This document shows positions 46,225 through 55,081 of a DNA stretch of 64,000 nucleotides, in pieces. Position 1 is the first letter of the stretch; each line of letters opens with the position of its first letter. Below the pieces are notes generated by a model. It did no database searches and was not told the DNA's origin. It saw only the letters and a program-made list of their open reading frames with translations. The DNA is from Rhizobium redzepovicii (GTDB lineage Bacteria > Pseudomonadota > Alphaproteobacteria > Rhizobiales > Rhizobiaceae), in NCBI RefSeq assembly GCF_019793435.1, contig NZ_JAILYH010000001.1, positions 1-64,000 on the forward strand, written 5' to 3'. Made by a program: the position numbers and the translations under genes.

Positions 46225-46480
46225 CTCCAAACACGATGTCGCCTTTCCCACTCTGCTCAATGGGATTTAGGTCCGGTGAGTATTTCGGCAAGAACCATAG
46301 CCTGGCGCGTTTCGGCCGACTTCCTCCACAGATAGGGTCCCTGGGGGGGGGCAGGGAGACCAACGATTTCGCGGAACAGTTGAATTGAGCCAGTCGGCCC
46401 AAGCCTTGTGCTCGAGGACGACGATCTGCCGGTCTTGGTATGGCGCGATGTCCGCGATGATGCCAACATATAATAGCCTT
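46225..46480 (-). mobile_element. Decayed IS630-type transposase fragment
   Basis: On the minus strand 46253-46305 encodes RLWFLPKYSPDLNPIEQ, the highly conserved C-terminal DDE segment of IS630-family transposases. To the right, similarity continues in a broken form across different frames, interrupted by a run of nine G residues at 46343-46351. To the left, the frame continues without the usual transposase tail. No intact inverted repeats are seen. It is a remnant, not an active element. Confidence 0.6.
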
Positions 46481-46510
46481 TGCCCAGGGCAAAGGCAGCA
46501 TCGGCAGACG

Positions 46511-47716
46511 CTACACGGCCTGCACACTCTGGTCCTTCGGCAGCGAGATTGTCATCGCCGCGGCGACGGCGGCCGTAACTGCAACGGCGAGATAGATGCC
46601 GCTGAAACTCTCAGTCGAGGTCTGGATCACGCCGCCAAAGAAGTTCCCAGCAGTGCCGCCGATGCCTTGGAGCACGGTGCAGATGCCTAAGACAGTGACC
46701 GCGACGCGGGGCGTGGCGCGATGTGAGACGTAGGCCGGCAGCAAGCCATAGATCGGATAAAAGCCCAGCGAAAAGAAGATGCCGGACAGAGTCGAGAGTT
46801 CCATCGAGGGATCGAGGACGACGAGGGCGCCGGCGGCGAGGAAGCTTGAGTAACAGGTAAGCATGGCATAGCGCGATCCGAGACGCGACGATATCGTGCC
46901 AATGGCGAAGCCTGCGCTTATCCCCACCGCCCCGATCGTTGCCCAGAGCCATGAGGCAAAGCCGACGGAGTAGCCGAGTTCCTCGCGCAGGAACGGCGAG
47001 AGATAGGTGAGATAGGGATATGGCATCAGCCCGTTGATGAAGCCGAGCGCGAAGATCAGCGTCACCCATGGCATGATGGAGCGCAGGCTTGCTGAACCGC
47101 CAGCAGTTGGCGCCAGCGTTTGGTGACTTGTCCCGCTGTCGAAGAGGCCGGCCCGCCCGAAGAGAATGTGGGTGACAACCGCCAGTGCGATCGTGGCCGC
47201 GCCTGTGAGGAACCAGACCATCTGCCAGTGACCGCTTCCGGCGTATGCCGCCACGAGTGCGCTGTTGATGAGGACGCCAAAGGCCGGGGCGCTGGAGATC
47301 AGGCTCATGGCAAAGCCGCGCTGGTCTGCTCTTACCACCCGCGAGGCAAGATTAATCATCGGCACGAAAGTCGATGCGCCAGTCGCGCCGGCGACCATCA
47401 GCAGGCCGGCAACCACATAGAGATTGTCACTGATGGGGATGCTCGACAGGCAGAGCCCGCAGAGCGACACGGACGCCACCACCGTCCGTGCGGCGCCGAT
47501 GCGATGGACGAGCCAGGTACCGAGCACGGCGAATGCCACTGTGGAAAACTGCACTAGGCCGGTGACCGTGCCGACGAAGGAATAGTCGAAGGCAAGATCT
47601 TTCCGCATGTCGGGGATGATCTGAGGAAAAAGGCTGAGGCCGAATCCGTAACACGTGCCGACGCAGGCGATCATGACGGCTAGGAGGACGTTATCATGGA
47701 TACGCACGCTAGTCAT
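46511..47716 (-). CDS. MFS transporter
   Basis: A 401-residue transporter with 12 predicted helices; the first (NVLLAVMIACVGTCYGFGLSLFP) and the basic loop between helices 2 and 3 are typical of MFS_1. The C-terminus abuts the IS remnant and looks a little short, but 12 helices can be counted. ATG 47716 is chosen; ATG 47722 is equally possible. The substrate is unknown. Confidence 0.82.
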   Translation of the reverse strand: MTSVRIHDNVLLAVMIACVGTCYGFGLSLFPQIIPDMRKDLAFDYSFVGTVTGLVQFSTVAFAVLGTWLVHRIGAARTVVASVSLCGLCLSSIPISDNLYVVAGLLMVAGATGASTFVPMINLASRVVRADQRGFAMSLISSAPAFGVLINSALVAAYAGSGHWQMVWFLTGAATIALAVVTHILFGRAGLFDSGTSHQTLAPTAGGSASLRSIMPWVTLIFALGFINGLMPYPYLTYLSPFLREELGYSVGFASWLWATIGAVGISAGFAIGTISSRLGSRYAMLTCYSSFLAAGALVVLDPSMELSTLSGIFFSLGFYPIYGLLPAYVSHRATPRVAVTVLGICTVLQGIGGTAGNFFGGVIQTSTESFSGIYLAVAVTAAVAAAMTISLPKDQSVQAV

Positions 47717-47919
47717 GATGATCGACCTCTGTTGGCAACCGTGTTCGCGCTCCGGCTCGACGCGATGATCATCTAGCATGAGCAGTCGGCGGACTGTCGG
47801 ATCTGCGACGCCGGCGGCCTAAAACGCATACAAATGGGACCGCCGAGCATGCGCTACGGCGTGCTCGCCTATGCTTTTCGCCGAACCAATCAAGCCGCCG
47901 AAACAGCCAGCTCGATCGA

Positions 47920-49104
47920 TCACCCGTTGACGCTCCGAACGCTCGCAACGCTGCCGCCGCAGGCCGCCCGGCGCTGAGCAAGCACCTTAACCGAAAAGAG
48001 CGCGTAGACGATCAACGGAAGGCAGACGAGATAGGATGTCCTGATGCCCGCATGTTCGGCAATGAAACCGAGCAGCGGCGGCGCCAGGAAGAAGACGACG
48101 AAGGTCATCTGGCCAAGGGCGGCGACGTTGAGATGCGCCGCCCGATCTGTGCGCTGGGCCGCCGCCGAGACGGCGAGAGGATAGACCGCGCTGCAGCCGG
48201 CGCCCATCGCGGCAAAGCCCGCCAGTGCCACATAGGCATGCGGAGCGCCCCAGACAGCGCAAACGCCGATAGCCGAAAGGACAAGCAACATCGTGGCGAC
48301 GGCCCGCGGGCCAAACCGATCGACCAGCGGATCGACGAACAGGCGCGCCAGTGCCATGCAGAAAGTAAAGAGGGTCAATCCTAGTCCGCCAATGAAGGGC
48401 TCGACTGAAAACACGTCGCGCATATAGATCGCCGACCAGTCGATCCCGGCACCTTCGACGAGAAAGGCCGCGATGCCGATCACGCAGAGCGGCATGAGGC
48501 TCCGGGTGGGAAGCGCCACCAGTGGCGCCTTGCCTTCATTCAACGGGGTCCGCGCGGGCGCATTGCGCATACCTGAAATCGCCCAGACGCCGAGCACAAG
48601 CACCGCTGCAAAGGTCACGGCGAGATGCAGTTGCATCGAAATACCGGCTTGGCGGACGACCGAGGAGACAAGCGCCGTGACGAAGAAGCCGAGGCTCCAG
48701 AAACCATGCGCCCTGTTCATCACGCCGCGTCCTAACTGTGCTTCGATGCGATCAATCTCGACATTGAGATTGATCTCCAGCGCCCCGGCGAGCATCCCCT
48801 CGACGAAAAGCACACAGAACACGACCGGCGCCGCACCAATCCACGGCACCAGCGACAGCAGCGCAGACGTGCCGAGAACAGTAATGAATGCCGTTGTCCG
48901 CGCGCCAAGCCGGGCGATCACGGGCGAAGACAAAGTCAACGAAATCAAGGCGCCGATCGCAGCCCCTATCAATGTCAACCCAAGCTCCGACTTGTCGACG
49001 TCAAGCGCAACCTGCAAATCCGGCATCCTCGACAACAGCGCCCCCAGCGACACGGCGAAGAGAAAGAAGCAGACATAGATCCGCTGCTGCGGCGCGATTT
49101 TCAT
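47920..49104 (-). CDS. MFS transporter (YbjJ-like)
   Basis: A 394-residue, 12-helix transporter. The segments FFLFAVSLGALLSRMPDLQ and LINLNVEIDRIEAQLGRGVMNRAHGFWSLG-like middle region resemble the YbjJ group of sugar-type MFS proteins. The C-terminal tail is cytoplasmic and polar. It may be monocistronic. The substrate is not predictable. Confidence 0.84.
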   Translation of the reverse strand: MKIAPQQRIYVCFFLFAVSLGALLSRMPDLQVALDVDKSELGLTLIGAAIGALISLTLSSPVIARLGARTTAFITVLGTSALLSLVPWIGAAPVVFCVLFVEGMLAGALEINLNVEIDRIEAQLGRGVMNRAHGFWSLGFFVTALVSSVVRQAGISMQLHLAVTFAAVLVLGVWAISGMRNAPARTPLNEGKAPLVALPTRSLMPLCVIGIAAFLVEGAGIDWSAIYMRDVFSVEPFIGGLGLTLFTFCMALARLFVDPLVDRFGPRAVATMLLVLSAIGVCAVWGAPHAYVALAGFAAMGAGCSAVYPLAVSAAAQRTDRAAHLNVAALGQMTFVVFFLAPPLLGFIAEHAGIRTSYLVCLPLIVYALFSVKVLAQRRAACGGSVASVRSVNG

Positions 49105-49441
49105 GATGCAACTCCGGGAATTGACGCTCGAAGCCGAACGCGCGCTTTTGGACTTGTGATATCTAACTCACAGGGCCGGAGATCAAAACTTTTTTCTGAG
49201 GAGATGCGACGGAGCAAGCGATCTTGGGGACGGACCGGCGATTTGCCTGGGCTGCCAAACCATAGGCAGGGCGGCTGGCTTTCTCGACCGCTGCCGGCGG
49301 GGACGTTCCGGATCAAGCGCCATGCGGGCGCTTCTGCCCGGCCGATGCTGGCGGTCTAAAGCGCCAACCGCAACCGCGGCTCCATTTTTAGCGGCCCGCC
49401 GTTCCACCGACGATAGCGAGACGCCGAGTAGAATCACGCTG
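49105..49441. other. 337-bp gap, no recognised gene
   Basis: It lies between the start of the MFS gene (minus strand) and the 3' end of the gluconolactonase-like gene. The left side contains an A/T-richer stretch (CTAACTCACAGGG...AAAACTTTTTTC) that may hold the MFS promoter. Reading frames here are short and resemble no known protein; I see no repeat structure. Confidence 0.45.
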
Positions 49442-50356
49442 TCACGGCATCTGAGCACCGCTGACGGCGACATAGACCGAATAGATCGAACGCGTCGCCG
49501 CAATGAACAGCCGGTTGCGCTTGGGACCACCGAAGGTGAGGTTGGCGACGGTTTGCGGCACGCGGATCTTGCCGATCAGTTTGCCGGCCGGATCGAAGCA
49601 ATGCACGCCATCACCGGCACTCGACCAGAGGTTTCCGTTCACGTCGGTGCGGATGCCGTCCGGAATGCCGTTGTCGATGAGGCAGAAGACGCGGCCGTTT
49701 TCAAGCCTGAGGCCGTCGGCCACGTCGAAAGCCCTTATGTGGCGCGGCAGGCTTTCATCGTGGCTTGCCGCCGAATCCGCCACGTATAGAATGGTCTCGT
49801 CGGGGGAGAACGCAAGGCCGTTCGGCTGGATGAAATCGGTGACGACAGCCGCAAGCCCCCCGGTCGCCGGATCGAGCCGGTAGACGTTTCGGGTCGGCTG
49901 CTCCGGCACGGCGCGGTAGCCTTCATAATCCGACATGATGCCGTAGGTCGGGTCGGTGAACCAGATCGTGCCGTCGGATTTCACCACCACGTCGTTCGGC
50001 GAATTGAGCCTTGCGCCCTCGAAACGGTCGGCGAGCACGGTAATCGAGCCGTCGATCTCGGTGCGGGTGATGCGGCGCGTCCCGTGCTCGCAGGAGATCA
50101 GCCGACCCTGCCGGTCGCGCGCATGGCCGTTGGTGAAGTTGGACGGTTGCCGATAGACGGAGACGCCGCTCTCGGGCGTCCATCGCATCATACGCTGGTT
50201 GGGAATATCACTCCAGAGCAGCTGGTTCGCATCGTTGAACCAAACGGGACCCTCGGCCCAGCGGCAGCCGGAATAGAGTTCGTCGAGGCCGGCGCTTGTT
50301 ACGATCATCTGCCGGAAGCGCGGGTCGTGGATTTCGTAGATGCTGGCCTCGGCCAT
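49442..50356 (-). CDS. SMP-30/gluconolactonase/LRE-like protein
   Basis: A 304-residue six-bladed beta-propeller lactonase. Metal and active-site residues occur in the standard contexts: Glu in WAEGPVWF, Asn in NSPNDVVVKSDG, Asn in QPNGLAFS and Asp in YVADSAAS. It would hydrolyse a sugar lactone to the aldonic acid. The ATG at 50356 has GGGAAGA upstream. It is the last gene of the ribose-type ABC operon, so the imported sugar is probably oxidised to a lactone by an enzyme encoded elsewhere. Confidence 0.88.
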   Translation of the reverse strand: MAEASIYEIHDPRFRQMIVTSAGLDELYSGCRWAEGPVWFNDANQLLWSDIPNQRMMRWTPESGVSVYRQPSNFTNGHARDRQGRLISCEHGTRRITRTEIDGSITVLADRFEGARLNSPNDVVVKSDGTIWFTDPTYGIMSDYEGYRAVPEQPTRNVYRLDPATGGLAAVVTDFIQPNGLAFSPDETILYVADSAASHDESLPRHIRAFDVADGLRLENGRVFCLIDNGIPDGIRTDVNGNLWSSAGDGVHCFDPAGKLIGKIRVPQTVANLTFGGPKRNRLFIAATRSIYSVYVAVSGAQMP

Positions 50357-50373
50357 GGCGGTCTTCCCGTTTA

Positions 50374-51321
50374 TCACATGCCGGCCCGGCGGCCGCCGGC
50401 GAGCATGATGACGCTGATGATGATGAGGCCGGTCATGATGAGGCGGATGCCCGCGCCGACCCCGTAGGTGTTGAGCATGGAGACGACCAGGAACATGAAG
50501 AGCGATGCGCCCCAGATGCCCGGCACGTTGGAATCGCCGCCGGCGACGGCGGTGCCGCCGATCACGACGACGGCGATCGACATCAAGAGATATTCGGAGC
50601 CCATGTTGAGCGCCGCGCCGCCGGAGAAACAGGCGAGCAGATAGCCCGCGACCGCGGCAAGCACGGCGCAGAACAGGTAGGTGACGAAGCGCGTGCCGTC
50701 GACCGGTATGCCGGCCATGCGCGCCGCCGGCATGCTCTGGCCGATCGCCGAGATCCAGCGCCCGTAGATCGTCTTTTCGAGCAGGAACCAGGCAAGCAGC
50801 GAGATGAGGAGTGCTACGATCGCCACATTCGGCACACCGAGCGTGTTCAACGTGGTGAACTCCGCCAGCATGGTCGGAGGCTTGATGCGCAATCCGCGGT
50901 TCGTCCAGATCGCCGCGGACTGGACGATGAAGCTCATCGACAGCGTGGCGATGATCGGCGGAATGCGCAGGACCTTGATCAGCGCATAATTGCCGAGGCC
51001 GACAACAAGGCCGAGGACGATGGCAATGAGAAGACCGGGCAGGATCATGCCGTTTTCGACATTCATCAGCTTCAGCGCCACCGTGCCGGCCAGCGTCATG
51101 GTGGCGGGAACCGAGAGGTCGATGTTGCCGGGGCCCAGCGTGATGACGAACATCTGGCCGATGCCGACGATGACCGAGAAGGCGGCGAAGGTGAGGGCTG
51201 CCTGCGACAGACCAAGCGTGCTGGCGCCGAGTGTCACCATGATCGTCAGGAACCAGACGGTGAAGGCGGCAAGCCACGACCATATCCAGGGTTTGCCGAA
51301 CAGACCGAACAGCGGGGTCAT
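50374..51321 (-). CDS. Ribose-type ABC transporter permease (second)
   Basis: A 315-residue CUT2-family permease (RbsC/XylH-like) with 8-10 hydrophobic helices and the conserved GPGNIDLSVPATMTLAG segment. ATG 51321 overlaps the preceding permease stop (ATGA), and the gluconolactonase gene follows after 17 bases. It likely forms a heterodimer with the first permease. Confidence 0.9.
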   Translation of the reverse strand: MTPLFGLFGKPWIWSWLAAFTVWFLTIMVTLGASTLGLSQAALTFAAFSVIVGIGQMFVITLGPGNIDLSVPATMTLAGTVALKLMNVENGMILPGLLIAIVLGLVVGLGNYALIKVLRIPPIIATLSMSFIVQSAAIWTNRGLRIKPPTMLAEFTTLNTLGVPNVAIVALLISLLAWFLLEKTIYGRWISAIGQSMPAARMAGIPVDGTRFVTYLFCAVLAAVAGYLLACFSGGAALNMGSEYLLMSIAVVVIGGTAVAGGDSNVPGIWGASLFMFLVVSMLNTYGVGAGIRLIMTGLIIISVIMLAGGRRAGM

Positions 51322-52265
51322 CGGCGTTTCTCCCGCTTCTCCAGGCGGTTGAGCATCAGGCGAAGTGCGAGCACGACGATCAGGATCGCGCCTTGCGCCC
51401 CGATCTGCCAGTCCGGCGAGATGCGCAGGAAGGACAGGAACGAGCCGGCGAGCGTCAGGGTCAGCGCGCCGATGACGGCGCCGACAGGGGAGACGCGGCC
51501 GCCGATGAACTCGCCGCCGCCGAGGATCACGCCGGCAATCGACAGCAGCGTGTAGCGCAGCGCGATATTGGCATCGGCCGAGGTCGTCAGGCCGACGAGG
51601 GCGATGCCAGCAAGCACCGCGAACAGGCCGGCAAGGCCGTAGGCGCCGGCGCGTGCAGCGACGATCGACCAGCCGGCGCGCTCGACCGAGCGCTGGTTGC
51701 CGCCGATGCCGCGGATCAGCACGCCGAGCGAAGAGCGCATGACGAGGAGATGGGCGACGGCGGCGATGGCGATGCTGGCGACGATCGCCATCGGCGCCAG
51801 CGGCGGCTTGACGGTCATAAGCCAGCGTACCCAATCCGGCGCCTGGCCGCCCGGTGCCGGCAGCAGCAGCACGGCAAGGCCGCCCCAGACAAAGCTCATG
51901 CCGAGGGTCACGACGATGGAGGGCAGGTTGCGCAGATGGATGACGACGCCAAGGCCCGCATAGATGGCGATTGCGCCGGCAAGGATCAGGATGCCGACCG
52001 CCGGGGCATCGCGGAGAAAGGTCGCGGTGACGCAGGCGACGAAGCTGACGAAGGTGCCCATCGACAGATCGAGATCGTTGACCGCCATCACCAGCATCTG
52101 GGCGATTGTCGCAAGCGCGATGGGCACAGCCAGGTTGAACAGCAGGTTGAGCCCGACATAGCTCATGGCGCGCGGCTGCAGCCAGAAGACGGCGGCAAGC
52201 AGCAGCGTCAGCGACAGAGCGGGGATGGTAAGACGCAAGGCGTCGGACGAAATCCGGAACGTCAT
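51318..52265 (-). CDS. Ribose-type ABC transporter permease (first)
   Basis: A 315-residue CUT2-family permease with the conserved VMAVNDLDLSMGTFVSF and GVLIRGIGGNQRSVERAGW-type segments. Its start overlaps the end of the ATPase gene by 4 bases. Two different permeases, rather than the single RbsC homodimer, make this a heteromeric importer. Confidence 0.9.
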   Translation of the reverse strand: MTFRISSDALRLTIPALSLTLLLAAVFWLQPRAMSYVGLNLLFNLAVPIALATIAQMLVMAVNDLDLSMGTFVSFVACVTATFLRDAPAVGILILAGAIAIYAGLGVVIHLRNLPSIVVTLGMSFVWGGLAVLLLPAPGGQAPDWVRWLMTVKPPLAPMAIVASIAIAAVAHLLVMRSSLGVLIRGIGGNQRSVERAGWSIVAARAGAYGLAGLFAVLAGIALVGLTTSADANIALRYTLLSIAGVILGGGEFIGGRVSPVGAVIGALTLTLAGSFLSFLRISPDWQIGAQGAILIVVLALRLMLNRLEKREKRR

Positions 52266-53713
52266 GCGGCGACCCCTTCGAAGGAAGCGGCGATGATATT
52301 CGTCTCGTTGACGGCGTCGCCGGCGAGTTCGGCGGTGATGCGGCCTTCGCGGAAGACATAGACGCGGTCGCAGAGGCGGACCTCGTCCATCTCAGTGGAG
52401 TACCAGATGAAGGTGCGGCCGTGCGCCGCTTCCTCGCGGATGATCGCGTAGACCTCCTGCTTGGTTCCGACATCGACGCCGCGCATCGGATCGTCCATCA
52501 GGACGACAGGCGCGCGCGTCGCCAGCGCGCGGGCAAACAGCACCTTCTGCTGGTTGCCGCCGGAAAGCGACAGGATGCGGTTGGCCATATCGGGTGTGCG
52601 GATCTCGATCCGCCGCTTCCAATCGACGCCCTTCGTCTGCTCTTCATCGGCGAGGATAAGGCCGTGCCGGGTAAGGTCACCGAGCGAGGCGATGGAGAAG
52701 TTGCGCAGGATGCTCCAGAGTTCGAAGACGCCATTGAGGCGGCGGTCGCCGGCGACGAAGGTGACGAGCGGATCGCGCTCGGGCAGCCAGTTGCCGGACT
52801 GGGCGGCATGCAGGGCGAGCAGCAATTCGGTCTGCCCGTGGCCGGCCAGTCCCGCCAGTGCGATGATCTCACCCTTCAGCGCCGTGAAGGGAAGGCCTTT
52901 CGTCTGATGGGACAGAATGAGCGGAGCGGTGGATTGTTCGCGCGTCGAGCGCTGCGCGGTCTCCTCCTTCGCAACGGTCCCCATCGCTTCGACGAGACCA
53001 TGATGGTCGAAGCCCGGCGCCGGACGCTCGGCAACGACGCGGCCGTCCTTCATGACGACGATGCGGTCGGAGGTTTCGAGGATCTCGTGCAGGATATGCG
53101 AGATGAAGATGACCGAGCCGCCGGCGGCGACGAAGCGGCGGACATGATCGAGCATCTGGCGGGCAAGGCTTGCGTCGAGCGACGAGGTCGGCTCGTCGAG
53201 GATCACCAGGCGCGGCGCCACGCCGGCGTTGGAAAAGGCCATTGAAATCTCGACCATCTGCCGCTCGGCAATCGACAGATCGCCCACGGCCCGGCCGCTG
53301 TCGATGCCGTGGCCGGGAAAGACGGCGTCGAGGCTCGTCTCGATGATTTTTGCGGCGCGCCGCCGCCAGCCGAAGCCACCGAGATGGCGATGCATGATGC
53401 GCGTGTTCTCGACGATGGAAAGGTTGGGGCAGAGCGAAAGCTCCTGGAAGACGCAGCGCACGCCGCGGGCACGCGCGGCATTGATGCCATAGCGTTCCAG
53501 CCGTTCGCCGTCGCTCGCAACGCTTCCTTCGTGCGGGGTGAGACCGCCGTTGATCACGCTGACAATCGTCGATTTGCCGGCGCCATTGTGGCCGACGAGC
53601 CCGACGCATTCGCCCGGCATGACGCGGAGCGTGACGCCGTCGAGCGCCTTGACCGCGCCGAAGCTCACCTTGGCGTCATCGACGGCGATCACCGCCTTCA
53701 AAACCTCATTCAT
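52262..53713 (-). CDS. Ribose-type ABC transporter ATPase (two-domain)
   Basis: A 483-residue RbsA/XylG-like protein with two nucleotide-binding domains. The first has Walker A GHNGAGKST, signature LSIAERQ and Walker B LVILDEPTSSLD. The second has a degenerate Walker A region (LAGLAGHGQTELL, lacking GKT/S) but a good LSGGNQQK signature and LMDDPMRG Walker B. This asymmetry is usual for the family. It energises the two permeases encoded downstream. Confidence 0.92.
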   Translation of the reverse strand: MNEVLKAVIAVDDAKVSFGAVKALDGVTLRVMPGECVGLVGHNGAGKSTIVSVINGGLTPHEGSVASDGERLERYGINAARARGVRCVFQELSLCPNLSIVENTRIMHRHLGGFGWRRRAAKIIETSLDAVFPGHGIDSGRAVGDLSIAERQMVEISMAFSNAGVAPRLVILDEPTSSLDASLARQMLDHVRRFVAAGGSVIFISHILHEILETSDRIVVMKDGRVVAERPAPGFDHHGLVEAMGTVAKEETAQRSTREQSTAPLILSHQTKGLPFTALKGEIIALAGLAGHGQTELLLALHAAQSGNWLPERDPLVTFVAGDRRLNGVFELWSILRNFSIASLGDLTRHGLILADEEQTKGVDWKRRIEIRTPDMANRILSLSGGNQQKVLFARALATRAPVVLMDDPMRGVDVGTKQEVYAIIREEAAHGRTFIWYSTEMDEVRLCDRVYVFREGRITAELAGDAVNETNIIAASFEGVAA

Positions 53714-53745
53714 CCTGCCCGCCAGATCCGCTTCACAAAGAATGT

Positions 53746-53769
53746 CGCGCGGCCATGTGCGGCCGCGCG
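53746..53769 (-). repeat. Hairpin between binding-protein gene and ATPase gene
   Basis: Perfect 9-bp arms CGCGCGGCC and GGCCGCGCG with a six-base loop lie 17 bases past the binding-protein stop. As in the other operons, it precedes the next transporter gene and lacks a T-run. Confidence 0.55.
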
Positions 53770-53785
53770 GCAGTCGCCGGGAGAG

Positions 53786-54802
53786 TTACTTTGCCGACTC
53801 GATGACCTTGATTGCGTCTGCCTGCGTGTATTCCACGTTGGCGACGCCGCCGGCCTGGGTATTGGCGAGGTTGGTTTCGAGATTGTCCTGGTCGATGCGC
53901 AGGAAGGGCACGACGAGGTCCTTCTTGACTTCCTTGCCGTCGAGGATCTGCTGAGCGACCCAGAAGGCGAGCGTGGAGACGCCGGGCGCGATCGACACGG
54001 ACATGGTCTCGTAGCCCTTGCCGTCCTTCTGCTCCTTCCACCACTTCAGTTCGTCTTCGCGGTTGCCCATGATGATGGTCGGCATCTTCCGGTCGGTCGC
54101 CGCAATCGCCTGCGCGGCGCCATAACCGTCGCCGCCCTGCGTCACCACGCCGACGATGTCGGGCAGGCTCGGCAGGATGCCGGCAACCGCCTTCTGCGCC
54201 ACGTCCTGCGCCCAGTCTCCGTGAACGGAGCCGACGACCTTGAACTGCGGGTACTGCTTGACGCCGTCGTGAATGCCGGCCGAGATCTCGTCATCGACGA
54301 AGACACCAGCAAGACCGCGGATCTCGAGCAGGTTGCCGCCCTGCGGGAGTTTCTGCGACAGGTACTCCACTTCGCTGCGGCCCATTTCCTTGAAGTTGAC
54401 GGCGATGCGCCAGGCGCAAGGTTCGGTGACGATGCCGTCGAAGGACACCACGGTGATGCCGGCGTCGCAGGCTTCCTTGACCGCGCCGTTCAGCGCCGTC
54501 GGCGAGGCGGCGTTGAGCACGATTGCGTCATAACCCTGCAGGATCATGTTCTGGATCTGCGCGGCCTGTTCCGTTGCCTGGTTCTCGGCGGTGGTGAAAG
54601 GGTCGGCTGCGGCAACGGTGCCGGCCTTGACGGCCTCGCCCGTCACCTTGCCCCAGCTCGTCAGCATGGCCTGGCGCCATGAGTTGCCGGCATAGTTGTT
54701 GGAAAGAGCGATTTTCTTGGCCGACGTGTCGGCAAAGGCAGAAACGGGCATCGCGGCGCAAGCAATAGCGGCCGATGCCAAAAGCATCTTGCGGATTGTC
54801 AT
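53786..54802 (-). CDS. Ribose-type periplasmic sugar-binding protein
   Basis: A 338-residue RbsB/XylF-family protein (Peripla_BP_4). The Sec signal peptide (LLASAAIACAAMPVSAFA, cleavage near FA-D) is followed by IALSNNYAGNSWRQAML, DAIVLNAASPTALNG and GVVTQGGDGYGAAQA, which match ribose/galactose-type sugar binding proteins. It is the first gene of the operon, divergent from the histidine kinase gene. Confidence 0.92.
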   Translation of the reverse strand: MTIRKMLLASAAIACAAMPVSAFADTSAKKIALSNNYAGNSWRQAMLTSWGKVTGEAVKAGTVAAADPFTTAENQATEQAAQIQNMILQGYDAIVLNAASPTALNGAVKEACDAGITVVSFDGIVTEPCAWRIAVNFKEMGRSEVEYLSQKLPQGGNLLEIRGLAGVFVDDEISAGIHDGVKQYPQFKVVGSVHGDWAQDVAQKAVAGILPSLPDIVGVVTQGGDGYGAAQAIAATDRKMPTIIMGNREDELKWWKEQKDGKGYETMSVSIAPGVSTLAFWVAQQILDGKEVKKDLVVPFLRIDQDNLETNLANTQAGGVANVEYTQADAIKVIESAK

Positions 54803-55081
54803 GTCTTCCTCCCTGATGATCGCGCCGGTCGGCGGATCGCTTCACTCCTGCCTGCCCAATCGGGGCCGAGTGAAAATTGTTCTTGCACTGAGCTTCCTCC
54901 TCTCAGTAAGGGCAGGATGCGGGAGATCGACCGGCCTGTACAGGGGCAAGGCAGCAAGTCGTTTGCGGGTTTTGCGCAATTAGCTGCGGGTTTACGCAAG
55001 ACGGCGGCGCTTCCGCGGGCGCTTACTGCGAAGGGATCGCGGCGGGTTGAGGAGCCTGTGCCGTCTCGGGGAGGAATCACA

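Noticed and set aside
50296..52361. Long plus-strand frames rich in D, H, R and Q opposite the ribose-type permease genes
   Set aside because: Compositional shadows of hydrophobic permease codons; no family signature.
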